From Strigops habroptila (lineage: Eukaryota; Chordata; Aves; Psittaciformes; Psittacidae), in the NCBI RefSeq assembly GCF_004027225.2, contig NC_044290.2, positions 2,682,906-2,746,905 of the forward strand: DNA of 64,000 nucleotides. The letters run 5' to 3'. The position numbers were made by a program, and so were the translations under genes. Positions 1 through 53,324 of this stretch are shown piece after piece; position 1 is the stretch's first letter; each line of letters opens with the position of its first letter. A model generated the notes under the pieces. It was not told where the DNA came from and did not search any database. It worked only from the letters and a program-made list of their open reading frames with translations.

Positions 1-79
1 TAGCCAGTCCTAGCATTGTTAGGAGTCACTGCTAACAAGGACATTCATCTCTTTGTTGGGAAAGCAGTGTCCCAATTTT

Positions 80-602
80 GGCTGGGATAGAGTTAATTTT
101 CTAGTAGCTGGTGCAGTGCTGTGTTTTGGATTCAGGATGAGAACACCACTGATAACACACTGAAGTTCTAGCTGTTGCTGAACAGTGATTACACCAAGTC
201 AAGGACTTGTCAGCTCCTAACACTGCCCTGCCAGCAAGCAGGCTGGGGGTGCACGACAAGCCAGGAGGGGACACAGCCAGGACAGGTGACCTTGACTGGC
301 CAAAGGGAGATTCCATATCATATGGGGTCACACTGAACAATAAAACTGAAGGGAGCTGGCCAGGGGTGGTGGCTGCTGCTCAGGGACTGGCTGGGATCAG
401 CCAGCAGGTGGTGAGAAACTGCATTGTGCATCACTTGCTTTCTATATTTTTTTCTCATTATTATTCGTGTTATTTTCCCCTTCCTTTTCTGTCCTATTAA
501 ACTGTCTTTATCTCAATCTACAAATGTTACCTTTTTCCAGTTCTCTGCCCCATCCCACTGGAGGGGGAGGGAATGGCTGTGTGGTGTTTAGCTGCCTGCC
601 AC
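80..602 (+). mobile_element. Avian endogenous-retrovirus-type solo LTR (decayed)
   Basis: This ~520-bp segment has the composition and landmarks of a dispersed LTR common in bird genomes. It opens with GGCTGGGATAGAGTTAATTTTC, carries a central GACACAGCCAGGACAG block and CTGGCCAAAGGGA, and closes with a CATCCCACTGGAGGGGGAGG and GTGGTGTTTAGCTGCC tail. No internal retroviral genes follow, so it is a solo LTR in ACOX1 intron 5, antisense to the gene. The family call is from memory of avian repeats; the exact subfamily is not determined. Confidence 0.7.
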
Positions 603-1014
603 GTTGAAGCACAACTGGACATCGAAACATGGGGATCTTCATATGTGCAGTCCTACTATCCACTCACTGGGGCAGCTACCTCTGAAGATCATCCGCAGCT
701 CACCTCTAGCTAGATGATGATGAAAGTTACTCTTTCCCTTTCAGAAAGCAGGACATGCTCCCTCACAGAATGCAAAGCTGGGAAACACTGGGATCAAATC
801 CAAACTAACCTTCCCATTGAAGGCCTGACATAAGACGTGACTCAGTGGTAGTTCAGTCATAAGAAAGACTCCTTCAAGCCTTGTGACCTCCAACTACTCA
901 CTGAAAGCAGCTACTGAAAGAAGCCACATATATTAAGAAGACACACACAGCTGTATACAGCTGAAGAGGAACAGATCTATCATATTCCACATATATTCCT
1001 TAACATTGTTTTAC

Positions 1015-13830
<12,816 letters not shown>

Positions 13831-13914
13831 CGTAGCGGCAGCGGCTCCACTCGGCCTCAACCCCGGCACCCTCCCGCCCGCTGCGGCCTCCGCTCCGCCG
13901 GCCGCGCCCCCGCC

Positions 13915-13922
13915 TGACGTCA
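13915..13922. promoter_or_regulatory. Consensus palindromic CRE (TGACGTCA)
   Basis: This is a perfect CREB/ATF octamer 88 bp upstream of the ACOX1 start codon, in the CpG island. Ten bases further on is CATGTGAC (13931-13938), whose complement GTCACATG matches the M-box/CLEAR-type E-box bound by USF and MiT/TFE factors. Use of either site is inference. Confidence 0.55.
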
Positions 13923-14113
13923 CGCACGGCCATGTGACCTTCCTCTCCCGCGGGAAGAGGCGGTGCGAGCAGCGAGCAGCGGGCGACGGGAGCGGGTCAG
14001 TATTGGATCGTTAAACCGCGCTTTAAACGTGCCCGAGCGCGGGCTGCAGGCGGGGAGGGCGCGCGGGATATGGCGCTTTAAACCCTGCACACAAGGTGCT
14101 GCACCTCGGGGTG

Positions 14114-14217
14114 GGTAGGTAGGTAGGTAGGTAGGTAGGTAGGTAGGTAGGTAGGTAGGTAGGTAGGTAGGTAGGTAGGTAGGTAGGTAGGTAGGTAGGT
14201 AGGTAGGTAGGTAGGTA
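14114..14217 (+). repeat. (GGTA)26 tetranucleotide microsatellite
   Basis: There are twenty-six uninterrupted GGTA units (104 bp), directly downstream of the CpG island on the TEN1 side. The array reads through as a Tyr-Leu-Pro-Thr repeat on the minus strand, which is an artefact and not a protein. Such a long pure array is likely polymorphic. Confidence 0.97.
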
Positions 14218-14288
14218 GTGACTTGTGCGCAAAGCGCTGTGCTGAACGGACGTGCAGCGGGCTGGGCGTGCATGAAATTGGGGATTAC

Positions 14289-14330
14289 ACAGAATCAGCT
14301 AGGTTGGAAAAGAGCTTTCAGATCAATTGC
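14289..14330 (-). mobile_element. Short CR1-like 3' remnant
   Basis: ACAGAATCAGCTAGGTTGGA and the following AAAGAGCTTTCAGATCA resemble the reverse complement of the CR1 terminus (TTCCAACCTAG...TTCTGT). The match is only about 40 bp. Confidence 0.5.
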
Positions 14331-14620
14331 ATAGCACATTGAGACTGCACGTAACGTCCTGCACCTGCAGCCGGGCGTTTTGTAGTTCATTATATAAGTA
14401 GTTCATTAAGTGCCCGTGCTGTGCTTGGTCATGCATTAAGTACTGCATTAGGTGTATATATATCTGCATGTAGCATGCTTCGCTTGGGGCCAAGTGTGTA
14501 TTAAATGCGCATGCAACATCCTGCAATTGAGATTGCATGTGCATTAAATAGTACATTGAATAGGCATGTAGGTTGGGCATGTGTTAAAAAGAGCATTAAA
14601 TGCACATCGAGCATCCTACA
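14330..14620. repeat. Degenerate ~42-bp AT-rich minisatellite
   Basis: The words CATTAA(A/G)T, TAGTACATTGAA/TACTGCATTA, GCATGTAG and (A/C)ATCCT(G/A)CA recur in diverged copies. One clear unit runs 14541-14582. Copies of the CATCCTGCA-type block begin near 14353, 14516 and 14611. I recognise no family name. Confidence 0.5.
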
Positions 14621-15876
14621 TTCCTGGCTGATCCCACTGTGCTGCACAGCTTGAGCAATGCAGGACAGCCTTTGCCCTGTTTGGCAGGTGCGGAATTGAA
14701 CCTACTTTTTAAATCTGGGTTAGGCGAGGTAGAGGTGAAGGGAGCTGCAGAGTGCATGGAGGAGATCCACCTCCATCACTGCTGGTTGGGACTCTGTCAG
14801 AGGGGTTTCATGGCCTTGCACAGGGACACGGGGCAAGCAGACCCGGTGCCCAGGGGTGTGCTGGGGTGGGGTGAGCAGGATCACCCTGGTCTCGGTGGCT
14901 TCCCACAGCGGGGATGGCAGTCGGGCATTTTGCAAGGTTGCAACCCCTGACCAATGCGTGGGGTGAGCAAGCATTAAAGCCACAGGGTTACAGCTCAGTG
15001 TGTCCCTGCTGCTGCATAATCAGTATTGGGGATCCTCAAAGCTGTTGGGGTGGCCCCCCCTTGTCTGAATTGCAGGATGCCTGGGCCATTGTGCAGCTCT
15101 TGGGAGTCCCCCCCCAGCAGGGCAAAAACCAGGGAGAGAAACAGTAATTGGAGCATGGAAACATGTCAAACACAGGCCCCCTGCAAGGGAGATCAGAGGA
15201 AAAATGATGCCAAAAGAAACCACTTTGGGGCCCAGCAACAGCCTAGCTGTGGCACTGGCTGGCCTGCATGTGCCAACCCTGCTCCATGCTGGAGCTCACA
15301 GGAGATCCCACCTGAGTCTTGGCTTGGGGTGAATCATTCTAACTCGTCGCTGCCTTCTAAACCCTCCTAGACTCCTGATGAAGCTGGGTGGGCTTGTATG
15401 CAAGTAGTTGTTCTGCAGCTGCAGGATCAGACACTGCCAGAATTTCTTATCCTGCAGCATAAGAACAGCCTTGGGATCCTAATCTTGCTGCATGGTACCC
15501 CATCACCCCAGCAGCTGGGTCTGTTCCTGCATCTCAGTCCCTCACACTCTCTGAACTTCCCAATCACCATTTTTCCCACTTCCTTAACCTTTCCCAACCC
15601 ATCTATAGCCTACAGGAGACCTGGAGGCTCTGGTGGGCTGCCTATTGCTGCTCATGCTGGACTGTGGTGGGGGAAGGTAGCCTTTCTTCATGCCAGGATG
15701 CTGGGGGCTTGGCATGTGCACTGAGCTGCCAGCAGGACTCAGCAGGGAAGCTATGAAGCTCCTGTAGTCCCCTGGGTGGGGGGTCCTGGTCAAAGACAAA
15801 GTTTTGGGGCAGTGTCACCTAGTATCTAGGTCAGGTACTGGGGTGGCATGAACTAAGATCTTTCACTTTACTGCAG
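14621..15876 (+). other. TEN1 upstream region / leader intron
   Basis: This is GC-moderate unique sequence. A splice acceptor at 15871-15876 implies it is intronic to a non-coding TEN1 first exon that I cannot place with confidence. Open frames up to 116 codons here show no recognisable protein. Confidence 0.6.
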
Positions 15877-15887
15877 GCCCGACAGAG

Positions 15888-17686
15888 ATGCTGCCAAGTG
15901 CTGGTGTCTATTACTTTCCATGGGAGATCAACAGCTCAGTCCCAGAGGGGGAGGCACTGAGGACGTTTGGCAGGTGAGGAGGGTACACTGCTCTCCTTGC
16001 AAGCCAGGCTTTTCCTTCACTGGCTGATCCCCTTCCATTTGTTTGTAGTTGTTGTATCTCTGCACTACTGAGCTTCCCAAATCAATCATTCCCAGGTTAA
16101 GCTGCTATGACCTGGCCCGGTCTGAAGCTGTTCTCACCGCTCAGCACAGCTCAGCTCAGTACCAGGTTTGTGTCGACACCAAGTTCGTGGAGCCATTCCA
16201 AGCCCAGCTGGGATCTCGCTATATGGTCCTGGGAGAGGCTGAACACAGGGAAGGTAAATGCTTCAGGCACCAGAGCCCTTTGCTGTTCACTGTTCAACAG
16301 CTTCTTCATGGCTCCCTGTGTGCACGGTGAGACACGCTGTCACTGACATTGGTGTTGGCCAAGGCAGGCCTCTGGTCACACGAGCATGCGATTCAGGGCA
16401 GGAGCATCCTGTCTCTCTCCATTGACCATGAGAAGAGCCACCACCACTATTTTGGTAAAAATCCGATGCTCTGGCACAGATTTTGTTAGAAAAAAGAAGC
16501 ACCTCAGCAGCATTGCTGGGTTGGTGAAACCTGTGCTGGAGCCTTTGGCATCATTGCCAGCCACCATGTCATCTTCGCTCCAAACGTGGCTGATTGCACC
16601 AATACCTCACGGTGAGCTGGCTGGGTTGGTCTTTGCCATCCTTGAAAGGCTCTAATTATATCCCTGCCCTCAGACACGGGGCATGAGGAATGCAGTAAGC
16701 TCTGTTGTGTAACAGGGCACCCTGTTGCGTCCTCTCCTGGGGCACCCTGAGTGTTACTCCAGCTGCACGGTGCTTTGCCTGGGGACTTGATGTGGGCTGG
16801 GCCATGCAGTTGGGAAGCAAATCCCAAGTGTTGTCTTGGCCACACCTGGCAACAAGCGTTCGCATTTGTGCCATCGAAACCCTCGGTGGCATGTGGAAAG
16901 CCACACTGCACATGGCATTGAGTGAGTAACCCGCTAAGCCCCTGCTGCGGAATTCCTTTAGAAAGACATACTACTTTGGTCATCACAGCTTAGGAGTGAG
17001 TTGTCCCCATTTTGCAGGGGTGAAAGGGGAGCAGGCTGAAATGGTGGCTGTGTCACCAAGGTTTGGCCTCCTTTGTGCATCTCACCATTTGAGTGCTACC
17101 AACGAACTGTCAGTTATAGTCAACATTGAGCCTGTTCTAAGCCCAGCTTTGTTCTGTCCTCTTCTTGTCTGCATGGAGGCATTCAGAAATGAGCTCAGAC
17201 CCATCCCTGGTGCTTTTCAGACAGGGAAATCCAAACTTCATCCAGCCACGAAGTAAACAGATGCTGCATGGTAGGCATTGGCATGTCCTAGGCTCAGTGC
17301 TCCTCAGTGCAAGGAGAGCATGGTGTCAGCATTTTGTAGCCGACGGGGCAGAAGGAAAGCATGTCACTAAATTAACCTGCTCCTGGGCCTGCTGCTCATG
17401 TTGGTGGCTGGTCCAGTCTCCTGCGAGTTCTCAGGCTATGATTATTTGGCCAGCTGGAAATATATGCTGCCTGAGGGAACCTCTCTGTTGCCTCCGAGCT
17501 GCTCCATCTGGTTTTCTTTATACAGAAACTTCCTGTGTATTCCCAGGTGAGGGTCCCGTGGTAAAGGCGCGAATATTCACCTGTGTGGAAGGGATGAACG
17601 TGCCCTTGCTGGAACAAGCCATACAGGAGCAGAGGAAATACTTCAGCGAGAGGCAGGAGCAGAAGATGGGAAAGAGCACGTCCTGA
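15888..17686 (+). CDS. TEN1: TEN1, CST telomere-capping complex subunit
   Basis: TEN1 is the smallest subunit of the CTC1-STN1-TEN1 complex, which binds single-stranded telomeric DNA and helps DNA polymerase alpha-primase fill in the C strand in the nucleus. Coding exons are 15888-15973, 16096-16253 and 17547-17686 (86+158+140 nt, in phase), giving 127 aa; the human protein is 123 aa as I recall it. Matches include YYFPWEI, EALRTFGRL, TKFVEPFQAQLGS, VKARIFTCVEGMN and PLLEQAIQEQRKY. Together they form a single OB fold with a C-terminal helix. The first coding exon begins at 15877 after TTTACTGCAG, so a non-coding exon lies upstream. The C-terminus (SERQEQKMGKSTS) differs from human. Identity is very secure. 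Confidence 0.96.
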
Positions 17687-18427
17687 CAGCAGCTCTGAGA
17701 CCAGCCATGCACTGGTCCTTGGACTGCCATTTGCAACAGCTATGTTAAAAGTAAATTTAGAAGGTGGGTTTGCAACATACTGGGGTTTGCTGCAGTAAAT
17801 AGCAAAGTCAAGTCACTATGAGGGATACACTTCAAGACTGTGTGAGTCAGCATGTGCCTGTGGGTTGTCCGTTCATGCAGGTGTCATCACTGAAAATAAC
17901 CTCTGGGAAGCAGGTTTGTTTGTTTAAAAGGGCGGTTAAGGAGAGGGAGCACTTGGGTTATACTGGTCCTTTTGTAATGCAAGGCTTGGAGATGTCAGAA
18001 ACAGGAGAAGTCTCTGAACCTGGAGTTAAGCAGCTCACTCCCAAAGCGCAGTGGCTTACGGGCTGTTGGCAGATAGAGGTGAAGGTCATTAGCACAAAGT
18101 TCATGAGCCCTGCGTGGCCACAGGTTCATGACTCCCTGTGTTTGGTTACCGTGACTCAGCTTCCACGCAGGAGCGTTCCTAGCAAAACACTCACAGATCT
18201 GGGCTGACCAACAAAGAAACAAGAAAAACAAAGAGTTACTATTTCCAGCAGCACTGCCTCTTCTGGTTTTCAGGAGCTGGTGTACATGGAGTGGGGGGGA
18301 GCGATTTTAACTCTAAGAAACATATTTGCAGTGCCCTGAGAATCACAACCTGACTTTCTTCCTTGACACAACTAAGTTTAGGAGACCTTAAATCACTTTT
18401 TTGAAGCTTTTGATTGATGTATTCCTA

Positions 18428-18433
18428 AATAAA
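18428..18433 (+). terminator. TEN1 polyadenylation signal AATAAA
   Basis: This is a canonical hexamer 742 bp after the TEN1 stop, followed by a TGTCTTTTATTG-type GU/U-rich stretch. It is the first good signal after the stop, so the 3' UTR is probably about 17687-18450. Confidence 0.7.
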
Positions 18434-18449
18434 GATGAAAAGAGAAGGC

Positions 18450-24814
<6,365 letters not shown>

Positions 24815-24956
24815 GAAGACGCAGTTGGGACCCCAGGTCTCCCTTCTCCTGACGAGCTTGGAGGGGATATTCTTGCATTTAGAAACTTTCAGCCTGTTGC
24901 TGGGGGAAAAGCTTAGTTACAGCCAGTAGAGCTCTTTTAACTGTCATGCGCAAAGC

Positions 24957-24972
24957 GGGGGGGGGGGGGGGG
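24957..24972 (+). repeat. Poly-G run (16 G) in the CDK3 3' UTR
   Basis: Sixteen consecutive guanines, 143 bp after the CDK3 stop. Homopolymer length is error-prone in assemblies. Confidence 0.9.
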
Positions 24973-25528
24973 ATATTTATCAGCGTAAAACACTGAAATG
25001 TAGGTGAGAGAGGATCTTTCAGAGGTTTGTCCTTGTATTAGCGAGCTAAGGTGACACAGTGATGTCTGTCCAGCACTGGAGCATTCCCAGGTGTGCCGGT
25101 GGCAGTTTCTGACAGCAGGGTGTGCTGGAACTCCGCTGTGGGGAGGGGAGCACTTCTCTGCTTCGCTGCTGTTGCCGAAGACTGGGCTTGGCAGCCCTAG
25201 ACGAGTTGTTTAATCTGAGCTGTTTAACAGAGCTGACATTCTGCTCTTTCGCAAGCTGAAGTGCGCTATATGATGTCTTAATTTGTACCTTAGCTGGGAC
25301 CAAGAATCTGAAAGATCCAGTCAACATAAAGCACTTGTTGCATATGGCTGGAAACAGAAAACAGTAATAGCTAGAACACTGGCTGCCCACCATCAGTCTA
25401 GACATAATGCTGTTTCCTTCACTTTGTTATCTTGAAAATGTTTGTTGCTGTTCAAATGATTGGAGAATTGTCCCTAACTTTTGGTGTGGTTTTGACATCT
25501 TTTCTTTTTCTTTTCAGTACAGAGGAAA

Positions 25529-25534
25529 AATAAA
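25529..25534 (+). terminator. CDK3 polyadenylation signal AATAAA
   Basis: Canonical hexamer 715 bp after the CDK3 stop, followed by GGTTTGTCATTTGTTC, a GU-rich downstream element. It places the 3' UTR at about 24815-25550. Confidence 0.75.
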
Positions 25535-26295
25535 GGTTTGTCATTTGTTCAGAAGCCTTGGCATTTGTTCTTTGGCTGGGGCAGCCCATCGGCTTGTGAG
25601 GCAGCACAGTCTGGCTCATCCTTTTTTCCACAGAGCTCTTCTCCTTTTCTTATCTCCTGCACTCTTTCTTTTATCCTTTCTAGCCCAGACCCTTGGCAGG
25701 TGCAGAGATGTGCTCTCACTTCCATTGTGGACATGGGGCTGATGGTTCTGCAGCCCAGTGCTGTATTGGTGTGGTAAGATGCGCTTGCCTCCCATCAGAG
25801 GTTGCCACAAACCAGTTCAGTTATGTTCTACTTTTTAAATACTCAAAAGACAGATTTTTAACGTAGCGAAGACAAACGTCTGTGCTTCTGCTTTTCATGC
25901 ACTCGCACACATGTGCCCTCCTAATAACTGTGATCCTCAGAACTGATTTCAGCCCAAAAATGCTATCCCGAAAGCCATCACATTCCAAGACTTTCATGAC
26001 AGATAAACACTGCAGTAAAGGAGAGGGGCACACAGAGCACACAGAGCTGTAGCACCACCCTCCCTCCCCATATACCACATACCAGAGAACTTGCACAGGG
26101 GAGGGAAACCTTTAGACTGCCTCCTGAAAAACCCTCTCAGCCCAAGACCTGCCTGTCTAAAGCCAAGCTTAGTTGTCCTTTGGCATCCTCCATCATCCAT
26201 TCCTCCTCCTCCCCACCCAACAAAAGGCAGCGGGTGGCTCTGCTTAATTCCTGACATCAAAAAGACCTTTGGCATCCCTATTGTAGCAGCCACAC

Positions 26296-26403
26296 CTCCT
26301 GACAGATCCCAGCAGCGAAACCCTAGGACAACTCCTGACACATCCCAACAGTGAAACCCTGGGACAAGTCTTGACAGATCCCCACAGCGAAACCCTGGGA
26401 CGT
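26296..26403 (+). repeat. Three-copy 36-bp minisatellite
   Basis: Each unit follows the pattern CTCCTGACAGATCCC, then CAGCGAAACCCTGGGACAA. Copies begin near 26296, 26332 and 26368 with a few substitutions. On the minus strand the unit is 12 codons (VPGFRCGDLSR-like), which keeps a frame open without implying a gene. Confidence 0.8.
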
Positions 26404-26741
26404 GTCGCTCGCCTGCCCCTGGGCTGGGCTCAGCAGCAGCCTCCAGAGCTGTGTGGCAGGAAGATTGAGAAGCTGTGCTCCTGCAGCATCTCATGGCCTC
26501 TATGTGACAAAACCCAGCTCACAGGGGCACATTTGTGAGACATGAGTGAGTTCTGCTACAGGAATCATTTCCCTGCCCTTGCATATGTATTTTTAGGTTA
26601 TTTCATTTCATAGAGACAATACTCTGTTGTTTGCTCTATGCAAACAAATGCTTGTGTTGTACCAGACAAGCTGTTTGCAGAAGAGGTTGCTTTTTGGTTT
26701 GTTTTCTTAAGATCTGCATTAAGAAATAAATACCAAGGACA

Positions 26742-27100
26742 TTCATAGAATCATAGAAAGGTTCGGGTTGGAAAGGACCTTAAGATCACCTAGTTCAAAC
26801 CCCCTGCCACAGGCAGGGATGCCTCACCCTAGACCATGTTGCCCAAGCCTCTGTCCAACCTGGCCTTGAACACTGCTAGGGATGGAGCATTTACCACTTC
26901 TTTGGGCAGCCTGTGCCAGCGCCTCGCCAGCCTCACAGTAAATAACTTCTTCCTTATATCTAACCTGAACTTCCCCTGTTTAAGTTTAAACCCATCACCC
27001 CTTGTCCTATCACTGCAGTCCCTGATGAAGAGTCCCTCTCCAGCATCCTTGTAGCCGCCTTCAGATACTGGAAGCTGCTCTGAGGTCTCCACATAGCCTT
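26742..27100 (-). mobile_element. CR1 retrotransposon 3' fragment
   Basis: The plus strand begins TTCATAGAATCATAGAAAGG, then TTGGAAAGGACCTTAAGATC, and runs through TGGCCTTGAACACTGCTAGG to TGAGGTCTCC. This is the reverse complement of a 5'-truncated CR1. Confidence 0.92.
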
Positions 27101-28728
27101 CATCCAGCTCAGAAACATAAATAAAAATACTACAGCTCACCTAGCCAGACAAAATGAAGCAACAGCCTGAATTTCAAATATTTATGACCCAACCCCACTG
27201 CCAACAAAGAAACCCAGCAACAGCTGCGTCAAAAAACCTGCTCTGGGAAAGCCATGATGCAGCGACATCACCCTATGCGCAGGAAGTGAAGAAAAGCACT
27301 GCCTGGCTCCTGAGCAACTCACAACCCACCTGGGCTCTGGGGGAGCTCCATGGCTGTGTGGTGCTTCCTACAGACAGATCAGGAATACATGATACCAGCT
27401 ACTTTCTGTAGGTGAGGACCACTTGGTATCAAAGAAAAAGATTTTTAGTGGGGTTTTATTCAGAAAGTAAAGACAGACCAGCCTTGAAGGGAGCCTGTTC
27501 AGGCACCTGATCATCTCTTAATGCCTTCACCCAGCCCTGGGTGAACGCCTCCTGCCACACAGTTGGGGAGCACTTTATCCACACTGATTAACTGACTGCC
27601 TAATTACCAGGACTCCAAGACCTTCAGTTACAGAGCATTTCCCCAGAACCATTTAATCAGCACTTTAGAAAAGAGTCACCACATGAACATTATGCATTAA
27701 AAACAAGCACGGTTCCATCTCCTCCGCAAGAGGGGCAGTCTCACGGAGCTGGGCAAGGGAAGGCTGAAGCAAACTCACCTGGTGGGCAGAGTTGAGCTGC
27801 AGGAAGGCAACAGCCCTGCTGCTGATGGATCTTCCCAGTGTTCAGCCAGCCAAGGGGAGAAATCTGGAGCAGAGCAAGGCTGCTCCCAGCAGCTTTGAGG
27901 AGCTGGGACCTGCACTGGCCCAGGGCTCCTTGGTTGTCCTGGTATGGGATCATCACCTGGCCATATTCCTGTGGTCCAAGGGATGTTGGGCTTGCCCTGG
28001 CAGGAGGTCAGGCCAGAATTTCCCTCCTGATGTGTCCCCTGGTCCAGCACAGCCCTTGCTGCTGGTCCAGACCAGGCAGGAGCGGAGTGCGGTGCGCCAT
28101 GTGCCAGCAGTGCTCTACCAAGAGGAAACTGGCTGGGAATGCATGGATGCTCTAGGATGTGTGCAACAGTTTTCCCCATTGTAAACCAACAAATTGCCCT
28201 GTGTTGATCATGGCAGCTGAGATGGCCACAGACACCAGCCATAGGCCTGACAATAAACACAGACCCTGCAGGGTATGGGACAGAGGCCAGGCAGATTGTG
28301 GACTGGAAATGGCATGTCTATACTGGACTCAGACCGTTAATGTTGAGCACCACCACCACCTACCAGCAGGAAGGGAACTGGCACCTGTGGCTGTGCTGAG
28401 CTTGCCAGCATGGGAACAATTTCTTCTTGGAGCCCAGACTTCAAATCCCAGCTAGGCTATATGGAAACAGAGGCTATGCTGCTGCCCTGATGGGGGAAGG
28501 AGGGGGAGAAAACCTCTACCCTTATGGATTATTTTGGGTGTATTAGAGTTCCCAAACAATGTAAGCTAAAAGAGCCCTTGGAAGAGGGGGAAAGGCAGCT
28601 CATGTCGATAGAAACTCCTTCTTCTCAGCCCACAAAGCCAGGGGACACTCCACAGTGCAGCCATGTCCTCAGCCACTTTGCGCCTCAGCCTGCAGAGACA
28701 ACACAGCCACAGAGACACACTTTCTATG

Positions 28729-28734
28729 TTTATT
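28729..28734 (-). terminator. EVPL polyadenylation signal (AATAAA on the minus strand)
   Basis: TTTATT on the plus strand, 341 bp beyond the EVPL stop codon in the direction of transcription. It gives a 3' UTR of roughly 28710-29074. Confidence 0.65.
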
Positions 28735-29074
28735 GCATGCAGAAGAATGACCCAACTGGAAAACGCTCTGGCTCTTCCCCCTTTCTGGGCATAACCACAT
28801 TTAACCTACTGCCAGTGGAGTTCTCACAATCAACCCCCCTTTGCTGTCACAGCAGCACCTGGGGGGCTGTGGGGACCCCTTTTACACACTCATGATCACA
28901 CTTTCTTCCTCGCATGGCCAAGCTGCGTTGAGAAGCAGATAGCTAAGACAGAAGAGTGTGCAGGCCTAAATGCTAGATGCTCCATTCCTGTGATCGCTGC
29001 TGCCTCCATGGGGAGAGGTGTTTTGAAGGGATGAATTCCTGAAGGAACCAGATCCAGTATGTGCCTGAATCCAT

Positions 29075-53324
<24,250 letters not shown>

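Larger units (their letters stand above)
25551..28728. other. CDK3-EVPL intergenic region (tail-to-tail genes)
   Basis: About 3.2 kb between two convergent 3' ends. It contains a three-copy 36-bp minisatellite (26296-26403) and a CR1 fragment (26742-27100). The rest is unique. Open frames up to 161 codons show no recognisable protein. Confidence 0.75.

Noticed and set aside
13935-13940. TGACCT as a PPAR response element for ACOX1, a classic PPAR-alpha target
   Set aside because: Only one half-site is present; the second half of a DR1 is not found adjacent, so it cannot be called a PPRE.
13920-14273. Open frames with a Tyr-Leu-Pro-Thr repeat on the minus strand
   Set aside because: This is just the translation of the GGTA microsatellite.
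14330-14620. Possible CRISPR-like array
   Set aside because: This is a vertebrate genome. Copies are diverged, spacing is irregular, there are no unique spacers of constant length and no associated genes.
18152-18160. TGACTCAGC, an AP-1/NRF2-type word after TEN1
   Set aside because: It is an isolated motif inside the probable TEN1 3' UTR, with no promoter context.
25994-26494. 166-codon minus-strand frame between CDK3 and EVPL
   Set aside because: It is kept open by the 36-bp minisatellite (a multiple of three) and has no similarity to known proteins.
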